Both the position numbers and the translations under genes were made by a program. The notes under the pieces are model-generated. The model was not told where the DNA came from, did no database searches, and saw only the letters and a list, made by a program, of their open reading frames with translations. Shown here in pieces: positions 16,086 through 24,873 of a stretch of DNA of 38,739 bases; the stretch's first letter is position 1; each line of letters starts with the position of its first letter. This DNA comes from a bacterium (lineage in GTDB: Bacteria > Electryoneota > AABM5-125-24 > Hatepunaeales > Hatepunaeaceae). The stretch covers positions 1-38,739 of the forward strand of contig JALGVR010000038.1 in NCBI GenBank assembly GCA_025774605.1, given 5' to 3'.

Positions 16086-17609
16086 ATGAATCTTAATTCA
16101 ATAGTAATAATACTCTTATCCTCTTTCACTTTTACACAGATCAGGGTAATCGTTGCCGCCGATAATAACGTAATCGACCGCCTGAAAGCCGACGTAGCGT
16201 ATCTCTCCGGTCCGGAACTCGCGGGAAGAAATGTGCCCGGACCATACGGAGATAAAACCGCGCACTGGGTAGCGGGAAGATTCGCTGAAATCGGTCTCAC
16301 GCCCGCCGTGGGTGACAGCGCCTTTATGCAGAAAGTTCCGCTGATTACCGGATTGCTGGACACGGCAGAGACCATGATCCTCTATCGCAGTTCCCAGCCT
16401 CAGGGAAAGAACATCACCTGCCTGAGCAGTTGGGGGCTGGAGAATGGACAGGGATTCTATATATTTCCCAAGCGGCTTGCTCCCATGGACACATCGTGCA
16501 AAGCGTTGTACTGCGGGCATGGTATCGTATCCGGAGATCTCGAGAGAAATGACTTCAGGGATGTCGACGGCTGTGCCGCCGTAGTGTCGTCAGGTATCGG
16601 TGAACTTACGCCGCGGGAAGCCGGCAGGTTTATGTTCACGCCGTTCAAAGCCGCCGCGGCTGATCAAGCCGGAGCCGCCATGCTGGTCGAGGTTTATCCA
16701 CCCTTGGGAAAGGATATGGCTTTGCCTCCGAGAATTCAGCGGAAATCCGGCGAGGTTAACCTGCCGCTCGTAGATCTGCCGGAAACAGCCGCAGGATTTC
16801 CGACAGTCCACCTGTTTACAGATATGAAAGCGCAGGATATATCAGGTATCGATCTCAAGGTCGTTTTCAAAGATATGAACCAAACCAGGGGCTTCAACGT
16901 CATCGCAGGACTGGAAGGCGAAATTCCTGAATATATTATCGTCGGAGCCCATTACGATCATCTTGGAGCTGTTGAAGGGGATGAACAGAATGCCTACTAC
17001 CACGGCGCCGACGACAACGCTTCCGGCGTGGCGGGTCTTCTCGAAATCTGCCGCCGCTGGCATGAGCGGAACCGAACCGGCAGAGGCTTGATCGCAGTGG
17101 CTTTCACCGCCGAGGAGGATGGTATGCTGGGGTCGAGATGGTTTGTGGATCACCTTCCCGTTCCACGCGAGGCTGTCACGGCGATGGTCAACCTCGACGA
17201 GATCGGTCGCCGCGGCTTCGCCAACATGAGGGATGTACAGAAGGATATCGAGCCCGACCCGAAATATGCCGGAGCCTACTACTCGGCGGCTTCACCGAAA
17301 TTGCGCGATATCCTGCGCTCCGCCGTCCACCGAGTCGATCTCAACGTCGAGCTGGAGCCGGTCAACAACTTCAGCCACTTCGGCGACGCCGGACCGTTTC
17401 ACGAGGCGCATATACCGACCGTTCAGTTATTCAGCGGTTTTCACAAGGACTATCACAGTCCGAGTGATACAATCGACAAACTGGATTTCGAGAAGATGTC
17501 CAGCATGGTTGATCTGACCAGTGCGTTACTGGAAGTGCTTACACAGGCAGAGAACGCGATTGAGTTCAACCCCGGCATCAGGGTTGAAAAGCCTCATATC
17601 CCGCATTGA
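16086..17609 (+). CDS. M28-family zinc metallopeptidase (secreted aminopeptidase-like)
   Basis: This 507-residue protein has an N-terminal hydrophobic export signal (about 5-24) and a PA-like insert, followed by the peptidase domain from about 265. The co-catalytic zinc ligands are all present: His289 in GAHYDHLG, the bridging Asp309 in HGADDNASG, the EE pair at 343-344, Asp371 in NLDEIG and His457 in KDYHSPSDT. Such enzymes remove N-terminal residues from peptides outside the cytoplasm. GGAG lies seven bases before the ATG. It is followed 18 bases later by the beta-helix gene, probably in the same transcript. Confidence 0.92.
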   Translation: MNLNSIVIILLSSFTFTQIRVIVAADNNVIDRLKADVAYLSGPELAGRNVPGPYGDKTAHWVAGRFAEIGLTPAVGDSAFMQKVPLITGLLDTAETMILYRSSQPQGKNITCLSSWGLENGQGFYIFPKRLAPMDTSCKALYCGHGIVSGDLERNDFRDVDGCAAVVSSGIGELTPREAGRFMFTPFKAAAADQAGAAMLVEVYPPLGKDMALPPRIQRKSGEVNLPLVDLPETAAGFPTVHLFTDMKAQDISGIDLKVVFKDMNQTRGFNVIAGLEGEIPEYIIVGAHYDHLGAVEGDEQNAYYHGADDNASGVAGLLEICRRWHERNRTGRGLIAVAFTAEEDGMLGSRWFVDHLPVPREAVTAMVNLDEIGRRGFANMRDVQKDIEPDPKYAGAYYSAASPKLRDILRSAVHRVDLNVELEPVNNFSHFGDAGPFHEAHIPTVQLFSGFHKDYHSPSDTIDKLDFEKMSSMVDLTSALLEVLTQAENAIEFNPGIRVEKPHIPH

Positions 17610-17627
17610 CATCACTTTGGAGTAATC

Positions 17628-19343
17628 ATGAATAAGAACACCATGAGATTGTACCTTATAATTTTGGCGACCATCTTCACCGTCAGACAGTCGACCGCTG
17701 AAACGCATGTATCCGGCGCGGTCTCCGGCACCTGGACACCAGATAATTCGCCCTACATCGCCGACGCCGCAATCAGCGTGTCGCAGTCGGATACGCTGAT
17801 CATCGAGCCCGGCGTGTCGGTGATATTCACCGGTCGGTTCGGCCTCAGTGTGTCAGGCATCCTGATCGCCGAAGGCGGTGAGCGGGACTCAATCTTCTTC
17901 AACGCCAGGGATCACCAGCCCGACGCCTGGATCGGCATCGAATTCAACGGTATGCGCTCAGGTTACAGCAGGCTCGCCTTCTGCTCCATCAGCTACGGCT
18001 ACCGCGGTATAATCTTCAACGGCGCCCACCCGAGTGTCACCAATTCGAGCTTTGTCTACCACGAGAACAACGCCCTGCGCTTTGAGGGATCACGGGCGCG
18101 GGTTGAAAACTGCAGTATCAGCAACATTAACGGCACCGGTATCGCCATTCTCGAGCAATCCCGACCGACTGTCCAGGGTTGCACAATCTCAGACTGCGGC
18201 AACAACGGCATCAGTGTCTCGGAGGGATCCGGACCGATCATCATCGGGAACAATATCCGCGACATCACCGAAAACGGCATCAGCCTGAACGATGCCGACG
18301 CCTGCAGCCTGCGCAGCAACATGATTTCACACGTCGACCTGCGGGGGGTCTGGATCAACCAGTCCAGCGATGTCATCCTGCTGCGCAATGTTATCGATGC
18401 CTGCGGACGCGAAGGATGCTGGATCTACCGCTCCGAGGATATTACACTTCTGAACAACGATTTCATCGGCGGATCAGCCACCGGTGTATATGTCTACACG
18501 AGCAGCGTTGAAATCATCGGCAACATAGTGATCCAAAACGATCAGGACGGGGTATCAGCCCAGGGCGCCAATCCGCGTTTGCGCTACAACTGCATCTGGG
18601 GCAACAGTCGCCACAACTATAACGGCGTTCAGGTGGGCGACGGCGACATCAGCGAAGATCCGCGGCTCGATGGGGACTACATCCCGATGGAAGGATCACC
18701 CGTTATCGACCACGGCGACCCGGGCTACCGGGACCTGGACGGCACCAGGTCCGACATCGGCGCCCGGTTTTTCAACCAGAACCACCCACCGGAAATAATA
18801 TCGACATCTCCGGAACCGTTTGAAGAGCTTGAAGGCGACCAGAGTGTGGAATTCACCGTCTATGCCGAAGACCCTGATAACAACCCGCTCACCTACACCT
18901 GGTATCTCAATGACGAGGCGGTCGGCGGCGAAAATTCCGTCGAGATACTGTTTAACAGGGATGGCGATTACGTCGTCAGGATTGTGGTTGACGACAGTTA
19001 TTACATGGGGCAGACAAGTTACGAATGGTCGTTCCGGGCGGTGGGTATGGCAGCGCCGGCATCCGACCCCGAACCTCCATCCGGCTTCTCGCTCTCAGCG
19101 CCGTACCCGAACCCGTTTAATTCGACGGCAAGGTTCGAACTGACCGTTGGACGAACGGAGTTTGTAAACCTTTCGGTTAACGACCTTAACGGCAGGCGAA
19201 TCCTGACTGTCTGGAACGGGATGTTGCGACCGGGACGATACGACTACACGATTGACGGAAACGATATGTCGGTGGGGATTTATATCATATCTGCTCAAGT
19301 CGGAGGGGAACAATTCAAGCGTAAGATCGCTTTAATTAAATAG
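17628..19343 (+). CDS. Secreted right-handed beta-helix protein with T9SS-type sorting domain
   Basis: This 571-residue protein has a signal peptide (1-24). Residues about 60-340 form a parallel beta-helix, visible as repeating units such as NGISVSEGSGPIIIGNNI and NGISLNDADACSLRSNMI, of the kind found in pectate lyase or NosD-like folds. A PKD/Ig-like domain follows (about 386-475). The last 86 residues (from 486) begin with the SAPYPNPFN motif and end in KIALIK, as in the C-terminal domain recognised by type IX secretion. No type IX genes are in the window. The substrate is unknown; a polysaccharide-related role is only an inference from the fold. Confidence 0.88.
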   Translation: MNKNTMRLYLIILATIFTVRQSTAETHVSGAVSGTWTPDNSPYIADAAISVSQSDTLIIEPGVSVIFTGRFGLSVSGILIAEGGERDSIFFNARDHQPDAWIGIEFNGMRSGYSRLAFCSISYGYRGIIFNGAHPSVTNSSFVYHENNALRFEGSRARVENCSISNINGTGIAILEQSRPTVQGCTISDCGNNGISVSEGSGPIIIGNNIRDITENGISLNDADACSLRSNMISHVDLRGVWINQSSDVILLRNVIDACGREGCWIYRSEDITLLNNDFIGGSATGVYVYTSSVEIIGNIVIQNDQDGVSAQGANPRLRYNCIWGNSRHNYNGVQVGDGDISEDPRLDGDYIPMEGSPVIDHGDPGYRDLDGTRSDIGARFFNQNHPPEIISTSPEPFEELEGDQSVEFTVYAEDPDNNPLTYTWYLNDEAVGGENSVEILFNRDGDYVVRIVVDDSYYMGQTSYEWSFRAVGMAAPASDPEPPSGFSLSAPYPNPFNSTARFELTVGRTEFVNLSVNDLNGRRILTVWNGMLRPGRYDYTIDGNDMSVGIYIISAQVGGEQFKRKIALIK

Positions 19344-19665
19344 TTGCTGTTGAAGAAGTGTAACAAGTGTCATACCTGCGGAAGCGGGTATCCAGAAATA
19401 GTTGTAAACAGTGGATTCCCGCCTGCGCGGGAATGACGGGGCGATGCGCGGGAATGACGGGGCGATAGTGGATTCCCGCCTGCGCGGGAATGACGGGGCG
19501 ATAGTGGATTCCCGCCTGCACGGGAATGACGGGGCGATAGTGGATTCCCGCCTGCGCGGGAATGACGGGGCGACAGTGGATTCCCGCCTGCGCGGGAATG
19601 ACAGTCAGAGGATTTTCGGTCAGGCATTAAAGAAAAGTAATAAACTAAATAAACGGAGAACAGGC
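19344..19665. other. Intergenic region holding a hairpin array
   Basis: It contains the 36-base tandem array (19411-19602) and, just before the TPR gene, an AT-rich leader with GGAG at 19655-19658. The frame DSRLRGNDG read through the array on the plus strand is a repeat translation, not a gene. Confidence 0.7.
19411..19602. repeat. Tandem array of 36-base hairpin repeats (five copies plus one partial)
   Basis: Each unit is GTGGATTCCCGCCTGCGCGG followed by GAATGACGGGGCGATA. The core ATTCCCGCctGCGCGGGAAT is a near-perfect palindrome. Units start at 19411, 19468, 19504, 19540 and 19576; a truncated unit lies at 19446-19467. One unit has CAC for CGC in the loop side. There are no spacers, so it is not CRISPR. 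The same palindrome family occurs singly at 29072-29154 and in degraded form at 21408-21490. In RNA it would form a row of stable hairpins before the TPR gene. Confidence 0.85.
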
Positions 19666-20688
19666 ATGAGATTTATCACCTGGAGTCTTATGCTGGGTAT
19701 GGCTTTAACGCTTGTTTTTGCCCAACCTGGAATCTCACAGGATTATAAAGCCCAACTTGAGGAGGTATTGGCCAGGATTGAATCGCTCAACAAACAGATG
19801 GAAGCGGCGTCAAACTCCGGCGACCTTGACAAATACAACACCCTGAAAGCGGAATGGGAAGCCCTCCAGCCGAAAGTAAAGGAGCTCAAGGACAAGATCA
19901 ACGCCGACGTTCAAGCGGATGTCAGAGCCAAAGCCAAGTTCAACGAGGGCAACGGTCATATCAAGGTCGGTCGCTACAGGGAGGCGATCGCCTCTTACAA
20001 GGAATCGATCGAATTGGATCCCGACAACCCGGCGGTATATTACATGCTGGGCCTGGCTCAGACCAAGCTGAAGTCATTTACTGAAGCTCAAGCGGCATTT
20101 AATCGAGCAATCGAATTGAGTCCCAATTACGCGCTTGCCTACCTGGCGTTGGGAAACATCGCTTCCAGGCAGAAAAATAACAGCGCTGCACTGGAGAATT
20201 ATACTCGCGCCGTGGAGATCGATTCGACGCTCGCCAAGGCACACTTCGGCATCGGCAACGTGCATCTGCGCTCGAAACGTTATCCACTCGCCGCGGAAGC
20301 CTATCGCAAAGCAGTTGAAATCAATGATAAATTCGGCGACGCCTGGGTCAGCCTGGGACGGGTATTGTACGAACAGAAGAAATACAAGGATGCCATCCCC
20401 GCCCTGGAGAAGGGAACGACTCTGAGCCCCAGATCGGTGATCGGCTGGTATTACCTGGCGGAAGTATATAACGAAACCAAAGCCTACTCGAAGGCGCTTG
20501 CCGCGGCGGGGAAATGCCTTAAGGTCAAGCCGAACTACGCGGCTGCCTGGTACTCCAAGGGTATCGCTCTGATGAACCTTGGTCGCAAAAGTGAGGCAAT
20601 TGCGGCTTTCGAGAAAGCCAAGGAAGACCGCGTCTGGCGTGAGAGGGCCGATTATTTCGTCAAAAAGATCCAGGGGAAGATACAGTAG
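19666..20688 (+). CDS. Secreted tetratricopeptide-repeat protein
   Basis: This 340-residue protein has an N-terminal signal (MRFITWSLMLGMALTLVFAQ), a coiled-coil segment (about 28-85), then about seven TPR units with the A-G-Y/F-A-P pattern, for example VGRYREAIASYKESIELDP and YALAYLALGNIASRQKNNS. TPR arrays hold other proteins together; no catalytic motif is present. I chose the ATG at 19666: the open frame continues upstream only through the repeat array and gives repeated DSRLRGNDG, an artefact. GGAG lies seven bases before this ATG. The 3' end overlaps a reading frame that leads into the CMD-like gene. Expected location: periplasm. Confidence 0.9.
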   Translation: MRFITWSLMLGMALTLVFAQPGISQDYKAQLEEVLARIESLNKQMEAASNSGDLDKYNTLKAEWEALQPKVKELKDKINADVQADVRAKAKFNEGNGHIKVGRYREAIASYKESIELDPDNPAVYYMLGLAQTKLKSFTEAQAAFNRAIELSPNYALAYLALGNIASRQKNNSAALENYTRAVEIDSTLAKAHFGIGNVHLRSKRYPLAAEAYRKAVEINDKFGDAWVSLGRVLYEQKKYKDAIPALEKGTTLSPRSVIGWYYLAEVYNETKAYSKALAAAGKCLKVKPNYAAAWYSKGIALMNLGRKSEAIAAFEKAKEDRVWRERADYFVKKIQGKIQ

Positions 20689-20858
20689 CATCTCCAGAAC
20701 ACGAACAGCACCTTTACCGCATCGCCGCCGCCCTCGTCTCCGGCGATGAAGATACCATCCGGCACCTGCTGCAGCGGGCGATTGGTTCGGGTGCATCCGC
20801 CGCTCAAATACGGGAAGTCATCCTGACCAGCTACCTGTTCGACGGTTATCCCACGGCG

Positions 20859-21311
20859 TTGGAAGGCTATAGACTGCTCTCGGAAATCTCAGATCCGTCC
20901 GGTGTTGACAGGGCGGATTTCCATTATAGCGCCGAAAACATATCAACCTGGCGAGAGCGTGGTGAGAAGCTCTGCCGGAAGATCTACAGCTCGCAGTATG
21001 AGCCGCTGATGGCGAGGGTCGCCCGGGTCGCTCCCGAGCTGTCCGAGGCGATGATCGTCGAAGGCTACGGCAAGGTGCTGTCGCGTGAAGGGCTTGAGCC
21101 ACGCCGGAGGGAATTGTGCGTGGTTGCAATCCTGACGGTCAAGTATAAACCGAGACAGTTGCTCAGCCATGCCCTCGGCGCGCTCAGGCTCGGCGCGACC
21201 CCCGAACAACTGAAGAACACCGTGGAGACGGCAGCCGCTTTCTCATCCGCTGAAAATAGTGAGAAGGTCAGGGAGATAATTGAGAAAGCGATCTCCCGGA
21301 TTTGCCCGTAA
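20859..21311 (+). CDS. Carboxymuconolactone decarboxylase (CMD)-like protein, start uncertain
   Basis: From the TTG at 20859 the product is 150 residues. The C-terminal part (LSREGLEPRRRELCVVAIL, then RQLLSHALGALRLGATPEQ) fits the AhpD/CMD fold, with the conserved His but without a CxxC redox pair. The frame continues upstream without stop to 20643, and that part also looks like the normal N-terminal helix of the family (SAAQIREVILTSYLFDGYPT). Yet no ATG, GTG or TTG exists upstream in frame. The upstream frame overlaps the TPR stop codon in the -1 frame. A non-canonical start, a frameshift fusion with the TPR gene, or a base error could explain this. Confidence 0.7.
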   Translation: MEGYRLLSEISDPSGVDRADFHYSAENISTWRERGEKLCRKIYSSQYEPLMARVARVAPELSEAMIVEGYGKVLSREGLEPRRRELCVVAILTVKYKPRQLLSHALGALRLGATPEQLKNTVETAAAFSSAENSEKVREIIEKAISRICP

Positions 21312-21377
21312 CTTGCGGGTCTGTCGCACACTCCGGATTCTCAACGTGCACGGGGATAACCAGGCTGGATTGAAACA

Positions 21378-21490
21378 CGGGTGACAAGTTACCCGCGCCA
21401 CACAATTGATCCCCGCGTGCGCGGGTGACACTCCTCAGTGGGGCGGGACTCCGTGCCTGCCCTTTTGATTCCTGCGCCGGCAGGGGTAAC
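21378..21490. repeat. Degraded hairpin repeats of the GCGGG family
   Basis: Three small palindromes occur in a row: CGGGTgacaagttACCCG (21378-21395), CCCCGCGTGCGCGGG within 21408-21430, and CCTGCGCCGGCAGG within 21467-21490. The second and third keep the frame GATTCC...GGTGAC or GGTAAC of the intact repeat at 19411-19602, so they look like decayed relatives. Confidence 0.55.
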
Positions 21491-21544
21491 GGAATAAATG
21501 CATTTCGAAGGTTTCAAAGGTCTGAAAAAATTGTCAATTATGTA

Positions 21545-21574
21545 CTGCCATAATGGCAGGTAATGCCATATTGG
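21545..21574 (+). promoter_or_regulatory. Paired palindromes upstream of dnaK, possible operator
   Basis: CTGCCATAATGGCAG (21545-21559) is a perfect 7-bp palindrome about one base. Five bases on, GCCATATTGGC (21564-21574) repeats the same half-sites. Two similar palindromes side by side suggest a dimeric regulator, but the regulator is unknown and the site is about 250 bases before dnaK. Confidence 0.35.
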
Positions 21575-21680
21575 CTGCAAGCATGAATATCCATGAGAAC
21601 AGGCGACTCTCCTGATGCAATACCCTTTTTCGTAATTAACGAGATAATAAGATATTATTGTTATTTCGTTCATTTAAGAG

Positions 21681-21703
21681 CGACGCCCTGCGGCGTCGTT
21701 TTT
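21681..21703 (+). terminator. Terminator-like hairpin in the dnaK leader region
   Basis: CGACGCC (21681-21687) and GGCGTCG (21692-21698) form a perfect 7-bp stem with a CTGC loop, followed by TTTTT. It lies 119 bases before the dnaK start and about 370 bases after the CMD-like gene. It may end upstream transcription or act as an attenuator. Confidence 0.6.
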
Positions 21704-21821
21704 CTGGTATGCTATTTGCTGTTCAGACTTATAGAGCCATACCGGAATATCGGTTTCCTTTGGCATGGGTTCAATTTCAAGACAATCCTCGGACGGATTA
21801 GACAATACAAGGAGGTTACAA

Positions 21822-23732
21822 GTGAGCAACAAGATAATCGGCATCGATCTGGGCACAACCAACAGTTGCGTGGCGGTGGTTGAAGGCGGTCAGGCGACGA
21901 TCATCCCCAACTCGGAGGGGGGTCGAACCACGCCGTCGGTGGTGGCGTTTTCCAAGAGCGGCGAGCGGCTGGTCGGCGGACCTGCCAAGCGGCAGGCTAT
22001 CACCAACTCGCAAAAGACGGTCTATTCGATAAAGCGCTTTATGGGACGCAACTTCGATGAAGTCGGTCCTGAGATTGAACAGGTCCCCTACAAGGTTATC
22101 AAGGGCGACGGCGGACTGGCGCGGGTCAAGATCGACGACAAGGTCTATTCACCGCCTGAAATCTCAGCGATGGTGCTGCAGAAGATGAAGCAGTCCGCCG
22201 AGGATTACATCGGTGAAAAGGTGACACGCGCGGTTATCACCGTACCGGCCTATTTCAACGACTCACAGCGACAGGCGACCAAGGACGCCGGTGAGATCGC
22301 CGGTCTGAAGGTCGAACGCATCATCAACGAACCGACCGCGGCGTCGCTGGCTTATGGACTGGATAAAAAGAAGGATCAGAAGATCGCGGTGTTCGACCTC
22401 GGGGGCGGAACGTACGATATATCGATACTGGAAATCGGCGACGGCGTGTTCGAGGTGAAATCGACCAACGGCGATACCCACCTGGGCGGCGACGATTTCG
22501 ACCAGAAATTGATTGACTATGTTGCAGACGAATTCAAGAAGAACGAAGGCATAGACCTGCGCAGCGACCCGATGGCGCTCCAGCGGCTGAAGGAAGCGTG
22601 CGAAAAAGCGAAGATTGAACTGTCGAGTTCGCCGCAGACACAGCTCAACCTGCCGTTCATCACCGCCACGGCCGACGGGCCCAAGCACCTCGATATGAAT
22701 ATCACGCGTACACAGTTCGAGCGGTTGACGGCTGATCTTATCCAGCGTACCGTCGGTCCGATCGAACAGGCGCTGAAGGATGCAAAGATGAAGGCTTCCG
22801 ACATTGACGAGGTTATTCTGGTTGGCGGTTCGACCCGCATGCCGGCGGTTATTGAAGTGGTGCGGAGTCAGTTCGGCAAGGAGCCAAACCGGTCCGTCAA
22901 TCCCGATGAGGTGGTTGCCATGGGTGCGGCGATCCAGGGTGGAGTGCTTGCCGGTGACGTCTCCGACGTCGTACTGCTGGATGTCACACCGCTCTCGCTG
23001 GGGATAGAGACCCTGGGCGGGGTGATGACAACCCTGATCCAGGCTAACACGACCATCCCCACTCGCAGAGAAGAGATATTCTCCACCGCTTCGGACAGCC
23101 AGCGTACGGTGGATATCCATGTCCTGCAGGGCGAACGTCCCATGGCTATCGACAACAAGACCATCGGCCGCTTCCAGTTAGATGGTATTCCCCCCGCGCC
23201 GCGCGGCGTACCGCAGATCGCGGTTGCTTTCGACATCGACGCCAACGGCATACTCTCGGTTTCGGCAACCGACAAAGCCACCGGGCGCGAGCAGCATATC
23301 AAGATCCAGGCTTCATCCGGTCTCAGCAAGGAGGAGATCGACAAGATGAAGTCCGACGCCAAGTCGCACGCCGCAGAAGATCAGAAACGACGTGAGGAGG
23401 TCGAAACACGGAACCGCGCGGATCAGCAGGTCTGGCAGACTGAGAAGCAAATCGAAGAGTTGGGCGACAAGGTTGACGCGGAATCCAAGGCAAAGCTGCA
23501 AGCCGGCGCTGATCGCATCAAGGAGGCGCTCAAGGGAACCGACGTCCAGGCTATCAAGGACGCCAGCGACGACCTGGACAAGATCTGGCAGCAGATCTCG
23601 ACCAAGATGTACGATAACATCCAGGCGCAGCAACAAGCCACCGGCGGTGGTCCGACAGAGGAAAAGGTGAAAGCGGAAAGCACGAAGGATGAAGGTGAAG
23701 TGGAAGATGCGGATTACGAGGTGGTGGAGTAA
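21822..23732 (+). CDS. dnaK: Molecular chaperone DnaK (Hsp70)
   Basis: This 636-residue ATP-dependent chaperone has the phosphate-1 motif [14 protein letters not shown] at 5-18, the phosphate-2 region [12 protein letters not shown], the adenosine motif [16 protein letters not shown], then the substrate-binding domain ([16 protein letters not shown]) and a lid ending in EDADYEVVE. The start is GTG at 21822, six bases after AAGGAGG; a frame 19 codons longer is open but has no such site. grpE, dnaJ and hrcA are not adjacent, so this copy stands alone. It is followed by a strong terminator and is probably monocistronic. Confidence 0.96.
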   Translation: MSNKIIGIDLGTTNSCVAVVEGGQATIIPNSEGGRTTPSVVAFSKSGERLVGGPAKRQAITNSQKTVYSIKRFMGRNFDEVGPEIEQVPYKVIKGDGGLARVKIDDKVYSPPEISAMVLQKMKQSAEDYIGEKVTRAVITVPAYFNDSQRQATKDAGEIAGLKVERIINEPTAASLAYGLDKKKDQKIAVFDLGGGTYDISILEIGDGVFEVKSTNGDTHLGGDDFDQKLIDYVADEFKKNEGIDLRSDPMALQRLKEACEKAKIELSSSPQTQLNLPFITATADGPKHLDMNITRTQFERLTADLIQRTVGPIEQALKDAKMKASDIDEVILVGGSTRMPAVIEVVRSQFGKEPNRSVNPDEVVAMGAAIQGGVLAGDVSDVVLLDVTPLSLGIETLGGVMTTLIQANTTIPTRREEIFSTASDSQRTVDIHVLQGERPMAIDNKTIGRFQLDGIPPAPRGVPQIAVAFDIDANGILSVSATDKATGREQHIKIQASSGLSKEEIDKMKSDAKSHAAEDQKRREEVETRNRADQQVWQTEKQIEELGDKVDAESKAKLQAGADRIKEALKGTDVQAIKDASDDLDKIWQQISTKMYDNIQAQQQATGGGPTEEKVKAESTKDEGEVEDADYEVVE

Positions 23733-23873
23733 TTGCTGTACAAAACGATATCATTTATCGTGAAACTGTGGGAACTTCCGATCAACTAATTCGTACCATA
23801 GAATGAAGACACCGGAGGAATAATCAGACTCCAGCGGGAAAAAACGGTGAACCTCCAACCTCCAAGTAACGAT

Positions 23874-23904
23874 GTTTATCCTGTTGTATTTTAACAGGAT
23901 AAAC
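23874..23904. repeat. Perfect 12-bp inverted repeat with 7-base centre
   Basis: GTTTATCCTGTT and AACAGGATAAAC are exact reverse complements around GTATTTT. No T-run follows, so it is not a standard terminator. It could be an operator, a recombination site or an mRNA-stabilising 3' hairpin of dnaK. Confidence 0.6.
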
Positions 23905-23919
23905 ACTTCACATAAATAG

Positions 23920-23947
23920 AGCCCGGGATCAAACCCGGGCTTTTTTT
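23920..23947 (+). terminator. Rho-independent terminator after dnaK
   Basis: AGCCCGGG (23920-23927) and CCCGGGCT (23934-23941) form a perfect 8-bp stem around ATCAAA, followed by a run of seven T. Confidence 0.9.
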
Positions 23948-24017
23948 CTGTTGCAGACATAGAGTGGTACACGGACACAATCATCCTCGGATCAGAGCCT
24001 AATCCTCTGAATGCAGC

Positions 24018-24047
24018 TTGACATTATGACATTAAAATTATTATATT
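24018..24047 (+). promoter_or_regulatory. Predicted sigma70 promoter for the MBL hydrolase gene
   Basis: A perfect TTGACA (24018-24023) is followed after 18 bases by TATATT (24042-24047), or after 17 by TTATAT. Transcription would start about 35 bases before the coding start at 24091. Confidence 0.65.
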
Positions 24048-24090
24048 TGTAGATTATTTCCACCATGAATGCACTGAAAAGAGGAACTCC

Positions 24091-24867
24091 TTGCAAATAT
24101 TCCCCATAGCATCTTCGTCAGACGGCAACTCCACATTTATCAGAACCGCTTCCGCTTCAATTCTGGTGGATTGCGGCGTCAGCCTCAAACTGCTCCTTGA
24201 CGCGTTGGGCAAAGATCAACTGATGTCTCTCGACGCAATCTTCATAACTCACGAGCATTACGATCACATCAAGGGACTTGACACGCTGGCGAGGAAGTTC
24301 GATCTTCCTGTCTACATCAATCAACTCTCCTATGAGGCAAAGTCATATCAGTTCAGAAACATCGATAATCACGTGCTTGAGCGCGGAGTTGCGGTCAGTA
24401 TAAACGATCTTACCGTGGTTCCTTTTGACGTTGAACATGACACGGTTAATACATTCGGTTTTACCATGTCCGAGGAGAACGGACCGTTGCTCTGCTATTT
24501 TACGGACACCGGTCTGATAAGCGAATACAACAAGTCGCTGATGACGCAGGCCGACGTCCTGTTGATTGAATGCAATTATAATGAAGACATGCTCTTGAAG
24601 TATCCCGACTATCCGGATGATCTCAAGGGCAGAATTGCGGATTATCACCTCAGCAACAGGCAGTCGCTCGACGCCCTCGAAGAGATCGGCGTGGAGAGCT
24701 TCGGGACGATTATTCCGGCGCACCTGAGCCCGCGAACCAACAGCCCCGAACAGCTCATCATTGAACTGACCGAGCGCTTCCCCGATGACATCGACAAATT
24801 CGCAATCGCGCCACTGTCATCGCCCATCAGGGTTGAGAAGCGCTGTTTCAACAGCCTCGAATCATAA
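24091..24867 (+). CDS. MBL-fold metallohydrolase, YycJ/WalJ-like
   Basis: This 258-residue protein has the metallo-beta-lactamase fold with the metal-binding motif THEHYDH (53-59), the later Asp in YFTDTGLIS, and His in ADYHLSN and IPAHLSP. The opening (PIASSSDGNSTFIRT) and VDCGVS motif are typical of the cytoplasmic YycJ group, proposed to be nucleases. The start is TTG at 24091, preceded by AGAGGAA; a nearby ATG at 24065 is out of frame. A clear promoter lies upstream. A lipoprotein gene follows after six bases. The exact substrate is not known. Confidence 0.9.
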   Translation: MQIFPIASSSDGNSTFIRTASASILVDCGVSLKLLLDALGKDQLMSLDAIFITHEHYDHIKGLDTLARKFDLPVYINQLSYEAKSYQFRNIDNHVLERGVAVSINDLTVVPFDVEHDTVNTFGFTMSEENGPLLCYFTDTGLISEYNKSLMTQADVLLIECNYNEDMLLKYPDYPDDLKGRIADYHLSNRQSLDALEEIGVESFGTIIPAHLSPRTNSPEQLIIELTERFPDDIDKFAIAPLSSPIRVEKRCFNSLES

Positions 24868-24873
24868 GACGCA

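Larger units (their letters stand above)
21312..21821. other. 510-base region between the CMD-like gene and dnaK
   Basis: No gene is supported. The first part carries degraded hairpin repeats (21378-21490), then two adjacent palindromes (21545-21574), an AT-rich stretch and a terminator-like hairpin (21681-21703). No CIRCE element (TTAGCACTC-N9-GAGTGCTAA) is present before dnaK, and no convincing sigma70 or heat-shock promoter was found. Confidence 0.55.
23733..24090. other. 358-base region between dnaK and the MBL hydrolase gene
   Basis: No gene. It contains a perfect 12-bp inverted repeat (23874-23904), the dnaK terminator (23920-23947) and a promoter for the next gene (24018-24047). Confidence 0.7.

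Noticed and set aside
19411-19602. Possible CRISPR array
   Set aside because: Units are head to tail with no unique spacers and each contains its own palindrome; no cas genes are nearby.
19411-19665. N-terminal extension of the TPR protein through the repeat array
   Set aside because: It translates to repeated DSRLRGNDG, a known artefact of this hairpin family. The ATG at 19666 has a ribosome-binding site and a signal peptide.
20660-20668. Programmed -1 frameshift site CAAAAAG in the TPR gene
   Set aside because: It is not a full X-XXY-YYZ slippery heptamer and I see no clear stimulatory structure; kept only as one option in the CMD finding.
21312-21821. CIRCE operator before dnaK
   Set aside because: No TTAGCACTC/GAGTGCTAA pair or close variant is present.
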